Under the pieces are notes generated by a model that saw only the letters and a program-made list of their open reading frames with translations, had not been told where the DNA came from and did not search any database. Source: Chitinophagaceae bacterium (GTDB lineage: Bacteria; Bacteroidota; Bacteroidia; Chitinophagales; Chitinophagaceae). Taken from it: a DNA stretch of 64,000 nucleotides. A program made the position numbers and the translations under genes. Every line of letters begins with the position of its first letter. The first letter of the stretch is position 1. Shown here one piece after another: positions 8,661-17,269 of the stretch. The stretch spans positions 1 through 64,000 of the forward strand of contig JACSRW010000021.1 in assembly GCA_014879565.1 (NCBI GenBank). Direction: 5' to 3'.

Positions 8661-10085
8661 ATGAACAACAAACACTGGTCCTTTTTATCTGCATTCCTGC
8701 TGACATCACTTGTTTCCTGTGCACAGGGCATCAGTCCCCAAACCGGAAACGAAAAACCTGTTGCCTTTCCGGGTGCGGAAGGTTTTGGAAAATTTACCAC
8801 CGGTGGCCGCGGGGGTAAAGTATACATCGTATCCAATCTGAATGATAATGGACCGGGCAGCTTGCGGGAAGCAGCAGAAGCAAAAGGCAAACGTATTATT
8901 GTATTTGCCGTATCCGGCACCATACACCTGGAAAACAGGCTGGTTATTAACGGGGATGTTACGATCGCAGGACAAACAGCTCCGGGCGATGGCATCTGCC
9001 TCGCTGATCAGCCAGTACAACTGGGCGGTAACAATACTATAATCCGCTATATGCGGTTTAGGCTGGGCGACCGCTACCAAAGCCAGAAAGGAATGGTAGA
9101 CGGAAGCGGCGGAGATGATGCTTTTGGCGGGATGCGCCGGAATAATATCATTATTGACCACTGCAGTATGAGCTGGAGCACCGATGAGGTATTTTCTCTC
9201 TATGGAGGCGACAGCACCACCCTGCAATGGAACATTATTGCAGAACCGCTCAATTATTCGTATCATTTTGAAACAGGGGATAAAGACTGGGAACATCACG
9301 GTTATGGGGGTATCTGGGGCGGCAAACACCTGAGTGCCCACCATAATCTTTTTGCCCATTGCCTGAGCCGGAATCCGCGTTTCAACGGTACGCGCCTCGG
9401 GGCTGATACGGATTTTATTGATTTCCGGAACAATGTTATTTACAACTGGGGGCATAATAATATCTATGGAGGTGAAGGAGGACGGTATAACCTTGTCAAT
9501 AACTTATTTAAATACGGTCCTTCCACCAATAAAAATGTACGGTTCCGCATTGTTAACCCCGGTAAAAACGAAACCATGGGATTTGGCAAATACTATATAA
9601 AAGGAAACCTGGTTGACGGCTCACCCGAAAACACAGCCGATAATGCGAAAGGCGTGGACATGGGCAACGGAGGCACAGACGAAGATAAAATGAAAGCCCT
9701 TGTACATGAGCCTTTCCCGGTGATAGACCTTCCTGACTCGGATGCCAAATCCGCCTACTTTGCCATCCTGATGCAGGGCGGATGCAGCCTGCCCGCCCGG
9801 GATACTCTGGACCAGCGAATACTTCTGGATGTACGCGAAAGAAAAGGCCGTATCATTGATGTGCAGGGAGGGTATCCGCATGGTACTCCCTATGAAAGAA
9901 GCATGAATGCCTGGCCTGCACTGCGCAGCCTGCCGGCTCCGGCTGACAGCGATAAAGATGGCATACCTGATGACTGGGAGCGGGAAAGAGGACTGAATCC
10001 GCAGGACCCGTCTGATGCCCCCCGTATCAGCCTGCATTCTTTTTACAGCAATATTGAAGTGTATATCAACAGTCTGGTAAAATGA
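8661..10085 (+). CDS. Pectate lyase, PL1 family, lipoprotein
   Basis: 474 aa with a lipoprotein signal (LLTSLVSCAQG). The PL1 parallel beta-helix is recognised by AFPGAEGFGKFTTGGRGGKV near the N-terminus, IVFAVSGTIHLENRLVI, the Asp-rich calcium region (GSGGDDAF, DHCSMSWSTDEVFS) and HHNLFAHCLSRNPR. It cleaves de-esterified polygalacturonate by beta-elimination, giving the unsaturated ends that the GH105 and KduI enzymes of this locus use. The C-terminal DSDKDGIPDDWERERGLNP is a calcium-binding repeat common in Bacteroidota PL1 enzymes. The next gene overlaps by 4 nt. Confidence 0.92.
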   Translation: MNNKHWSFLSAFLLTSLVSCAQGISPQTGNEKPVAFPGAEGFGKFTTGGRGGKVYIVSNLNDNGPGSLREAAEAKGKRIIVFAVSGTIHLENRLVINGDVTIAGQTAPGDGICLADQPVQLGGNNTIIRYMRFRLGDRYQSQKGMVDGSGGDDAFGGMRRNNIIIDHCSMSWSTDEVFSLYGGDSTTLQWNIIAEPLNYSYHFETGDKDWEHHGYGGIWGGKHLSAHHNLFAHCLSRNPRFNGTRLGADTDFIDFRNNVIYNWGHNNIYGGEGGRYNLVNNLFKYGPSTNKNVRFRIVNPGKNETMGFGKYYIKGNLVDGSPENTADNAKGVDMGNGGTDEDKMKALVHEPFPVIDLPDSDAKSAYFAILMQGGCSLPARDTLDQRILLDVRERKGRIIDVQGGYPHGTPYERSMNAWPALRSLPAPADSDKDGIPDDWERERGLNPQDPSDAPRISLHSFYSNIEVYINSLVK

Positions 10086-10825
10086 AAAAACTTTTCCTCT
10101 TAATGCTTCCGGCATTGCTTGGTTCCTTTATGCTTCCGGAGAAGAAAATTAAAATTTTTCTGGCCGGCGATTCCACCATGAGTATAAAGGAAACCCGTTA
10201 TTATCCAGAAACCGGATGGGGCATGCCATTTGTGTATTTCTGGGACAGCAGTATAGCAGTTATCAACAAAGCCAAAAACGGACGCAGTACCTCCTCATTC
10301 AGAAACGAAGGTCTCTGGAAACAAATACTGGATGAAGGCAGTGAGGGAGATTATGTTTTTATCCAATTTGGCCATAACGACGAAGTGCCCACCAAAAAAA
10401 CATACACCACCGAATCCGAATTCAGGAACAATCTAACGCGCTTTGTGCAGGAAGCCCGAGAAAAAAAGCTGACACCGCTTTTGCTCACCCCGGTGGCGCG
10501 GAGAAAATTTGATTCTACCGGAAAAGTGGAAGGCACACACGAAGTGTACGCACAGATTGTCCGCGATGTGGCCAGGGAATTGCAGGTTTATCTCATTGAC
10601 CTTGACAGGAAAAGTCAGGAGCTGTACCAGGAAATGGGTGCAAAAAATTCCCGTTTACTTTTTGTACAACTGAAACCGGGCGAACATCCCAATTACCCCA
10701 ATGGAAAAGAGGACAATACCCATTTCAGTGAACTGGGTGCCAGGCTGATTGCGCAACTGGTTTTACAGGAACTGAAAGCCCTGAATACGGGGCTCAGTAA
10801 CCGGATTTATACCCCGAAAAAATGA
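10082..10825 (+). CDS. Rhamnogalacturonan acetylesterase (SGNH/GDSL, CE12-like)
   Basis: 247 aa with a signal peptide. The SGNH blocks are clear: IKIFLAGDST with nucleophile Ser31, NKAKNGRST (Gly block), FIQFGHNDE (Asn block) and the catalytic DNTHF near the C-terminus. Enzymes of this type remove O-acetyl groups from rhamnogalacturonan so that lyases and hydrolases can attack. It overlaps the genes on both sides by 4 nt, which suggests translational coupling. Confidence 0.9.
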   Translation: MKKLFLLMLPALLGSFMLPEKKIKIFLAGDSTMSIKETRYYPETGWGMPFVYFWDSSIAVINKAKNGRSTSSFRNEGLWKQILDEGSEGDYVFIQFGHNDEVPTKKTYTTESEFRNNLTRFVQEAREKKLTPLLLTPVARRKFDSTGKVEGTHEVYAQIVRDVARELQVYLIDLDRKSQELYQEMGAKNSRLLFVQLKPGEHPNYPNGKEDNTHFSELGARLIAQLVLQELKALNTGLSNRIYTPKK

Positions 10826-11817
10826 AACGGAAAGGAATTATATTGACCGGCTTACTCCTTTGCACGATGGCTGCTTTTTCCCAGTCAAGAGCCGGAATTA
10901 CCGGTATAAGGGACAGTTCCTACTCGCTGCAAAAAGAACTGGAAAAGCACCGGAAAAATCATCCCGGAATTCAACTGGTTAAAGAAGGGCAGCATAAGGA
11001 GGTTACGATTCTGAAGAATATTTTATTCTGTAAAACACCGGAACGGGAACTAAAACTGGATATCTATCTTCCGCCAAAGCAATCCGGCCGGAAGAAAACC
11101 GCCATCCTGTTTATACATGGAGGCGGATGGCGTTCGGGGGATAAAAACATGCATGCCGCCCTGCTGGAAAAACTGGCAGCTGACGGATATGTCTGTTTCA
11201 GCCCCGAATACCGGCTTTCCACTGAAGCCCTTTATCCGGCTGCTATACATGATATAAAATCTGCTATCCGCTGGATCAGGACCCACACAAAAAAATATGG
11301 CATTCATCCTGACCGCATCATTGCTGCTGGACATTCCGCCGGCGGCGAACTGGCGGCCTTTATGGGCAGTACCAACGGAAATTTGCTTTTTGAAGGAAAC
11401 GGATGTTATCCCGGTGTCTCCAGCAGGGTAAATGCCGTTATTGATCTGGATGGAACCCTGGCGTTTATACACCCTGAATCCGGAGAAGGGAACGACAGTC
11501 TGAAAACTTCAGCCGCCACTTATTGGTTTGGCTATTCAAAAAAAGAAAGACCGGATATCTGGAAAGAAGCCGCACCGCTGACCCATGCAGGTAACCATTG
11601 CCCCCCTACCCTTTTTATCAACAGCAGCGTGAACCGGATGCATGCCGGCCGCACGGATTATATCCGGATACTGGACTCCTGCGAAATTTATTCATCGGTT
11701 AAAACATTTGATAACTCACCGCACAGTTTCTGTTTTTTTGAACCCTGGTTTACCCCGACTATAACCGAAATGAAAAATTTCATAAACCGGGTATTTGTAC
11801 ACCGCCGGAAAAAATAG
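10822..11817 (+). CDS. Secreted alpha/beta-hydrolase, carbohydrate esterase-like
   Basis: 331 aa with a signal peptide (ends about AFSQ). The fold is the acetyl-hydrolase/BD-FAE type: oxyanion motif HGGGW near residue 95, nucleophile elbow GHSAGGE near 171, and a late SPHSFCFF with the likely catalytic His. It sits between a rhamnogalacturonan acetylesterase and a pectin methylesterase fusion, so a second deacetylase or deesterifying step on pectin is likely. The exact substrate is unknown. Confidence 0.8.
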   Translation: MKRKGIILTGLLLCTMAAFSQSRAGITGIRDSSYSLQKELEKHRKNHPGIQLVKEGQHKEVTILKNILFCKTPERELKLDIYLPPKQSGRKKTAILFIHGGGWRSGDKNMHAALLEKLAADGYVCFSPEYRLSTEALYPAAIHDIKSAIRWIRTHTKKYGIHPDRIIAAGHSAGGELAAFMGSTNGNLLFEGNGCYPGVSSRVNAVIDLDGTLAFIHPESGEGNDSLKTSAATYWFGYSKKERPDIWKEAAPLTHAGNHCPPTLFINSSVNRMHAGRTDYIRILDSCEIYSSVKTFDNSPHSFCFFEPWFTPTITEMKNFINRVFVHRRKK

Positions 11818-11820
11818 TAT

Positions 11821-13662
11821 ATGAAAAAAATATTTCTGCTTTCTGTGCTGATGATCCTGCTTATCTCTGCGTTCCCGCAAACCGGCAATCCGCAACAATA
11901 CAAATACGTCTTTACGGTAGCCAAAGACGGTTCCGGAGATTATTATACGATCCAGGATGCCATTGATGCCATGCGCGTTTACCCCCTGGCCCCGATCACT
12001 CTATTTATTAAAAATGGCACTTACAGGGAAAAAATTGAATTGCCGGCGACCAATACGGACGTGTCGTTTATCGGAGAAAATGCAGACAGCACCCTTATTG
12101 TGTTTGATGATTTTTCCGGGAAGGGGCGGCATAACACTTTCACGTCCTGGACTGCCAGAATATCCGGCAACCGGTTTTTCGCGGCCAATATCAGTTTTGT
12201 TAACAGCGCCGGTCCGGTAGGCCAGGCACTGGCACTCTATGTAGATGCCGACCAGGCTGTATTCCGCAACTGTAAATTTCTTGGCCACCAGGATACCATC
12301 TTTTCCGGAGGGGAAGATGCCCGTCAGTTATTTGACAACTGTTTTATTGAAGGCACGACCGACTTCATTTTCGGGCCGGGTACCGTGGTTTTTTCCCGAT
12401 GTACTATCCGCGCCAGGTCAAATTCCCATATTACGGCAGCAAGCACTCCCAAAGGAAAAAAATTCGGGCTGGTATTTCTGGATTGCCGTGTAATTGCCGA
12501 TAGCCAGGTTACCAATCTGTCCCTGGGTCGCCCCTGGAGAGCATTTGCCAAAACCGCTTTTCTTCGCTGCGCTTTGCCCGCCGCTGTCCGGCCCACAGGC
12601 TGGGATAACTGGGGGAATCCGGATAACGAAAAAACAGTATTGTATGCGGAATACAAAAACACCGGACCGGGCGCCGGTATAAGTAAACGGGCCCACTGGA
12701 GCCGACAGCTGACCGGTAAAGAAGCGGCTACCTATACTTTAAAAAACATTTTTGGCAGCGGAAACTGGTATACAGATGTACAGAAACCGGTATTTAATCC
12801 GCAGGCATTCGGGGTTAAAAAAGCTGAGGTCGTTCCCCTCTATACCGGGAAGGTTCCCAATAATAAAGAAACAGCTGAACAGGAACTCGCTATTACAAAG
12901 GATAATGTTACCCGCATTTCAAAAGTAAGTATACCGACACTGACCATTTACCGGCCGGATAAACCCAACGGACAGGCGGTAGTAATATGCCCGGGAGGCG
13001 GTTATTCCATCCTGGCTTTTGACAAGGAAGGAACCCGGGTGGCGGAAGAGCTGATCAAATGGGGTGTTACAGCCATTGTACTGAAATCAAGGTTGCCGGA
13101 TGACAAACTCCAGTTCGATCGCAGCCTGGCTCCCCTTCAGGATGCCCAGGAAGCTATTCGTTATGTACGTCGCCATTCAACTATTTGGAAAATAAATCCG
13201 AACCGGATCGGCATAATGGGATTCTCTGCCGGAGGACACCTGGCCTCCACCGCAGCTACTCATTTTAATTTCAGGTCCGATCCTTCCGGTACTGACACCC
13301 TATCCTGCAGGCCTGATTTTGCTATTCTGATTTATCCGGTAATCAGTTTTGACAGCAGCATTACTCATAAAGGTTCCCGGAATAATCTTGTGGGCGCTGA
13401 TGCATCTGAAGACCGCATCCGGTTTTTCAGTAATGAGCTGCAGGTGTCTCCGCAAACAGCTCCCGTCTTCCTGGTACATGCAGGTGATGACGGAGCTGTA
13501 CCGGCAGAAAACAGTATTCGTTTTTACCAGGCATGTATCAAAAATAAAGTCCCGGCAGCATTGCATCTCTACCCGAAAGGAGGACATGGATTCGGAATGT
13601 ATAATAAAACCACACAGGACAACTGGATGGAAAGACTGCGCAACTGGCTGCAGGGACTGTGA
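11821..13662 (+). CDS. Bifunctional pectin methylesterase (CE8) fused to an alpha/beta-hydrolase esterase
   Basis: 613 aa with a signal peptide. Residues 25-320 are a CE8 right-handed beta-helix: GSGDYYTIQDAIDA, then FLGHQDTIF (Gln-Asp pair), GTTDFIFGPG (catalytic Asp) and LGRPWR (Arg). Residues 360-613 are an alpha/beta-hydrolase: ICPGGGYSILAFDKEG, nucleophile GFSAGGHLAS, HAGDDGAVP (Asp) and KGGHGFGMY (His). Both catalytic sets look complete. The first domain removes methyl esters from homogalacturonan and the second probably removes acetyl groups, so one secreted protein would strip both decorations. Only 3 nt separate it from the gene before. Confidence 0.9.
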   Translation: MKKIFLLSVLMILLISAFPQTGNPQQYKYVFTVAKDGSGDYYTIQDAIDAMRVYPLAPITLFIKNGTYREKIELPATNTDVSFIGENADSTLIVFDDFSGKGRHNTFTSWTARISGNRFFAANISFVNSAGPVGQALALYVDADQAVFRNCKFLGHQDTIFSGGEDARQLFDNCFIEGTTDFIFGPGTVVFSRCTIRARSNSHITAASTPKGKKFGLVFLDCRVIADSQVTNLSLGRPWRAFAKTAFLRCALPAAVRPTGWDNWGNPDNEKTVLYAEYKNTGPGAGISKRAHWSRQLTGKEAATYTLKNIFGSGNWYTDVQKPVFNPQAFGVKKAEVVPLYTGKVPNNKETAEQELAITKDNVTRISKVSIPTLTIYRPDKPNGQAVVICPGGGYSILAFDKEGTRVAEELIKWGVTAIVLKSRLPDDKLQFDRSLAPLQDAQEAIRYVRRHSTIWKINPNRIGIMGFSAGGHLASTAATHFNFRSDPSGTDTLSCRPDFAILIYPVISFDSSITHKGSRNNLVGADASEDRIRFFSNELQVSPQTAPVFLVHAGDDGAVPAENSIRFYQACIKNKVPAALHLYPKGGHGFGMYNKTTQDNWMERLRNWLQGL

Positions 13663-13675
13663 TAAAAAATGGCGT

Positions 13676-15268
13676 ATGAAAAAAATTATTCTCCTGCTGT
13701 TCGCAGCAGGTTACCTGGAGAGTCATGCCCAGGTTTGGAAAGCTGACAACGGGGACGGAACCTACAGCAACCCGGTTATCCATGCTGACTACAGTGATCC
13801 CGATGCGATCCGGGTGGGTAATGATTTTTATATGATCGCCAGTAGTTTTACCCATGTACCCGGTCTGCCCATCCTTCATTCAAAAGATCTGGTGAACTGG
13901 GAACTGGCCGGTCATGTTCTTACAGTGCAGCCACCAGCGGAACATTACAACAGGGTACAGCATGGTGCTGGTGTGTGGGCGCCCAGTATCCGGTATCATA
14001 ACAATACTTTCTATATCTATTATCCGGACCCTGATTTCGGGATTTATCTGGTTACAGCTAAAAACATAAACGGCCCCTGGACAGCCCCCCGGCTGGTGGA
14101 AGCAGGAAAAGGCCTGATTGATCCCTGCCCGCTCTGGGATGACAATGGAAAAGTTTACCTGGCCCATGCTTATGCCGGCAGCCGGGCTGGTTTCAAATCC
14201 ATCCTGGTCATAAAGGAAATGAACCGCGAAGGCACAAAAACCATTTCGCCTCCCGTATTGGTTTTTGACGGGCATGAAGCCGATCCAACCGTCGAAGGGC
14301 CCAAATTGTATAAACGGAACGGATACTATTATCTGTTCGCTCCGGCCGGGGGAGTAAGTACGGGCTGGCAACTGGTATTACGTTCCAGGCATATTTATGG
14401 GCCCTATGAAAAAAAAGTGGTCATGACCCAGGGCTCCACCGCTGTAAATGGCCCTCACCAGGGAGCCTGGGTAAGCACATCATCCGGTGAAGACTGGTTT
14501 CTGCATTTCCAGGACAAAGAAGCCTATGGACGGATTGTACACCTGCAACCCATGAAATGGATAAATAACTGGCCGGTTATCGGGGAAGACCCGGATGGAG
14601 ACGGCACGGGACAGCCCGTATTACGGTATAAAAAACCCGGAACCGGAATCAGCGGCTCATTGCTGTCTATTCCGGACAGTGATGAATTCAACGAAGCCCG
14701 GCTCGGAAAACAATGGCAATGGCAGGCCAACCCGCAGGAAGGATGGGCCTTCCCCACTCCCTATGGTTACCTGCAACTGTTTTCTGTGCTGGCTGCCGAT
14801 ACATTGAAAAATGCCTGGAGTTATCCATTTATTCTTGCGCAGAAATTTCCGGCTGAAGCATTTACCGCCACTGCCCGTTTCAGCTTCCGGCCCCGCTGGG
14901 AAGGAGAAAAATTCGGCCTGCTGGTACACGGCGCCGACTATAGCTATATCGCTGTGGAAAAAACCCCCGAAGGGAACCGGCTCAAACAGGCTGTTTGCAG
15001 GGGGGCTGACCAGGAAAAAACCGAAACAGTGCAGGATGGAGAAATTATCACAAACGCAGAAATTTATTTCCGGTTGGAGGTTATGTCCGGAGCTGTATGC
15101 CGCTTTTCCTGGAGTACGGACGGAATACGTTTTCAGGATATGGGCGCCTCCTTTACCGCCAAACCGGGAAGATGGGTAGGCGCTAAAACTGGTTTTTTCT
15201 TTACCCGGAAAAACCGGACCAATGATGCCGGCCAGGTAAGGCTGGATTGGTTCAGAGTCACCAAATAA
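13676..15268 (+). CDS. Glycoside hydrolase family 43 (arabinofuranosidase/xylosidase-like)
   Basis: The start is the ATG at 13676, which gives a signal peptide (MKKIILLLFAAGYLESHAQ) and a 530-aa protein; the open frame upstream of it is a shadow of the previous gene. The five-bladed propeller is seen in NPVIHADYSDPDAIRVG (base Asp), LIDPCPLWDD (pKa-modulating Asp) and DPTVEGPKLYK (acid Glu). A C-terminal concanavalin-like domain starts near residue 320 (IPDSDEFNEARLGKQWQW), as in xylosidase-type GH43 members. It probably trims arabinose or xylose side chains from pectin. Confidence 0.88.
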   Translation: MKKIILLLFAAGYLESHAQVWKADNGDGTYSNPVIHADYSDPDAIRVGNDFYMIASSFTHVPGLPILHSKDLVNWELAGHVLTVQPPAEHYNRVQHGAGVWAPSIRYHNNTFYIYYPDPDFGIYLVTAKNINGPWTAPRLVEAGKGLIDPCPLWDDNGKVYLAHAYAGSRAGFKSILVIKEMNREGTKTISPPVLVFDGHEADPTVEGPKLYKRNGYYYLFAPAGGVSTGWQLVLRSRHIYGPYEKKVVMTQGSTAVNGPHQGAWVSTSSGEDWFLHFQDKEAYGRIVHLQPMKWINNWPVIGEDPDGDGTGQPVLRYKKPGTGISGSLLSIPDSDEFNEARLGKQWQWQANPQEGWAFPTPYGYLQLFSVLAADTLKNAWSYPFILAQKFPAEAFTATARFSFRPRWEGEKFGLLVHGADYSYIAVEKTPEGNRLKQAVCRGADQEKTETVQDGEIITNAEIYFRLEVMSGAVCRFSWSTDGIRFQDMGASFTAKPGRWVGAKTGFFFTRKNRTNDAGQVRLDWFRVTK

Positions 15269-15286
15269 AAAAATAAAAATCGCCAT

Positions 15287-16681
15287 ATGGAAAGAAGATC
15301 ATTTGTGAAATATACGGCTGCTGCGGGTGCCTCCCTGATGCTGCATCCTTTCAGCGCTTTTGCAACAGGTAACGGGACCAAGATCCGGCTGGCACTGGCA
15401 GGCACCGGTGTCCGGGGAATTGGTTTCTGGGGCAATGCCCTGCTGAAAGCGTTTAAAGACCAATGTGAGTTTACCGGTCTCATGGACATCAATCCCGGCC
15501 GCCTTGCCTATGCAAAGCAATTTATGAATGTTACCTGCCCCACATTTACCAATGTGGATGAAATGCTGCGGAGCGTGAAAGCTGATTATATCATTGTTAC
15601 CACTACCGACAGTGCCCATGATGAAATAATCATCAAATCACTAAAAGCCGGTTTTGATGTTATTACGGAGAAACCCATGACCACTGATGAAATCAAGTGC
15701 CGGAATATTCTGCAGGCGGAAAAGGAATCCGGAAAAAAAGTTACGGTAGCCTTTAATTACCGGCACAGTGTTCATGCCATGCAGCTAAAGGAATTACTGG
15801 CTGCAGAAAGAGTCGGTAAAATTACTTCGGTGGATTTCAACTGGTACCTGAATGTGCATCATGGGGCCGATTATTTCCGCCGCTGGCATGGCCGGATGGA
15901 TAAAGGCGGTTCTCTTTGGGTACATAAAGCCACCCACCATTTTGACCTCCTTAACTGGTGGCTGAACAGTGAACCCCTCGAGGTGATGGCCTATGGCAGC
16001 CTGGAACATTATGGGCGTAACAATTCATTCCGGGGCACCCGTTGCCGGGGATGTGAACACCGGGAAAAATGCAAATTTTTCTGGGACATGACGGGCAACA
16101 AACATCTCATGAACCTGTATGCGGAAAATGAGCAATACGACGGATATAACCGGGATGGCTGCGTATGGGCTAATGATATTGACATATTTGATAAAATGAG
16201 CGCGCAGATCCTCTATGCGAATGGTGTTCAGGTCAACTACTCCCTCACTACCTATTCACCCTATGAAGGCTGGCAGATCGCCTTTAATGGTATGAAAGGC
16301 CGGATGGAAACCTGGGAAGATATTCCTTACCTGCAGAAAACACCGGAGGACCAGGCAAAGCGGCATGCAATTGAAATGAGCAATGCCGATGATGCCATAC
16401 CGGGTGAGTACAGGGAAATCATCGCCTGGGACAATTTTGCCAAAAACTATGAAGTATATACCACCCCCAAAATAAGGGGCGGTCACGGTGGGGGAGATAT
16501 CCGTATGCAACGCCGTATGTTTATTGACAAAAACGATAATCCGCACCATATCATGGCCGGTACCCGGGACGGGGCCATGTCTATCCTGATTGGGATTGCG
16601 GCCCGGAAAAGTATCCGGGAAAAACGTCCTGTTAAAATCACCGAACTGACAGATCTCGTGCCGCTGGCAAAACGCTGGTAA
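15287..16681 (+). CDS. Gfo/Idh/MocA-family oxidoreductase with twin-arginine signal
   Basis: 464 aa. It starts MERRSFVKYTAAAGAS, a twin-arginine-like signal, so it is probably exported folded with its cofactor. A Rossmann motif follows (IRLALAGTGVRGIGFWG), then EKPMTTDE with the conserved EKP, and an MviM-type C-terminal domain. A Cys cluster, C-x2-C-x5-C (around residues 252-261), is unusual for a simple dehydrogenase. Its place between GH43 and GH28 suggests a role in sugar release, possibly NAD-dependent glycosidase-like chemistry as in GH109 relatives, but no substrate can be read. Confidence 0.82.
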   Translation: MERRSFVKYTAAAGASLMLHPFSAFATGNGTKIRLALAGTGVRGIGFWGNALLKAFKDQCEFTGLMDINPGRLAYAKQFMNVTCPTFTNVDEMLRSVKADYIIVTTTDSAHDEIIIKSLKAGFDVITEKPMTTDEIKCRNILQAEKESGKKVTVAFNYRHSVHAMQLKELLAAERVGKITSVDFNWYLNVHHGADYFRRWHGRMDKGGSLWVHKATHHFDLLNWWLNSEPLEVMAYGSLEHYGRNNSFRGTRCRGCEHREKCKFFWDMTGNKHLMNLYAENEQYDGYNRDGCVWANDIDIFDKMSAQILYANGVQVNYSLTTYSPYEGWQIAFNGMKGRMETWEDIPYLQKTPEDQAKRHAIEMSNADDAIPGEYREIIAWDNFAKNYEVYTTPKIRGGHGGGDIRMQRRMFIDKNDNPHHIMAGTRDGAMSILIGIAARKSIREKRPVKITELTDLVPLAKRW

Positions 16682-16692
16682 ACTGAAATTTC

Positions 16693-17127
16693 ATGAAAAG
16701 AATAATTGTTCTCGTAAGCTGCTGCCTGTGTCTGCTGACCCAGGTTTCCGCACAAACTTCAAAAGGTATAAAACTGAGGCTGGCCAATGAAGAACTGCGG
16801 CAGGCTATGATTGACGGTAACCGGGCCATGCTGGAAAAGCTGACCCACCGGGATCTGAGTTACGGACACAGCAGCGGGTATATTGAAGGCAAAGCCGAAT
16901 TTGTGGAAAAAATCGTGAGTGGCAAGTCTGATTTTGTCAGTATTGATCTGACAGAAGAAAGTTATGCCATCAGCGGCAAAACAGCCATCGTCCGCCATAT
17001 CCTGAAAGCAAAAACCAATGATGGGGGGAAACCCGGTGAGGTCAGTCTCCGGATCCTGCTGGTTTGGAAAAAACAGGGCGGAAAGTGGACATTACTCGCA
17101 CGCCAGGCTGTTAAAATCAATCCCTGA
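16693..17127 (+). CDS. Exported SnoaL/NTF2-like protein (DUF4440 type)
   Basis: 144 aa with a signal peptide (ends VSAQ). The pattern EELRQAMIDGNRAMLEKLTHRDLSY followed by G-E-FVEKI and beta strands ending in GKWTLLARQ fits the cone-shaped NTF2/DUF4440 fold. No catalytic role can be assigned. It lies 11 nt after the oxidoreductase and is the last gene before the GH28 promoter region, so it ends the first enzyme operon. Confidence 0.75.
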   Translation: MKRIIVLVSCCLCLLTQVSAQTSKGIKLRLANEELRQAMIDGNRAMLEKLTHRDLSYGHSSGYIEGKAEFVEKIVSGKSDFVSIDLTEESYAISGKTAIVRHILKAKTNDGGKPGEVSLRILLVWKKQGGKWTLLARQAVKINP

Positions 17128-17168
17128 GCCCATTCCGGATTCTTATTTTAAGAGCCGGAAACCGGTAC

Positions 17169-17210
17169 CGTTCCCGGTAACGATTGCGTAAATAATCACA
17201 TGCTAATCAA
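17169..17210. promoter_or_regulatory. Putative LacI operator, copy 2 (before GH28)
   Basis: This is the second copy of the 42-bp element found before susC. It has CGTTnCCGGnAACG at 17169-17182, TTGCGTAA at 17184-17191 and TAATCA at 17204-17209. It lies about 60 bp before the GH28 start, with possible -7 boxes GAACTTTG (17222-17229) and TAGACTTG (17233-17240) just downstream. A repressor bound here could block transcription of the second part of the locus. The leader TTTACTCAAAA at 17251-17261 also occurs before susC at the same 19-nt distance from the start codon. Confidence 0.55.
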
Positions 17211-17269
17211 CGATTAACAAAGAACTTTGGGTTAGACTTGTATCGTAAAATTTACTCAAAACGGTGAAA

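Noticed and set aside
13349-13675. N-terminal extension of the GH43 frame
   Set aside because: It overlaps the esterase fusion gene in another frame, and a signal peptide begins cleanly at 13676.
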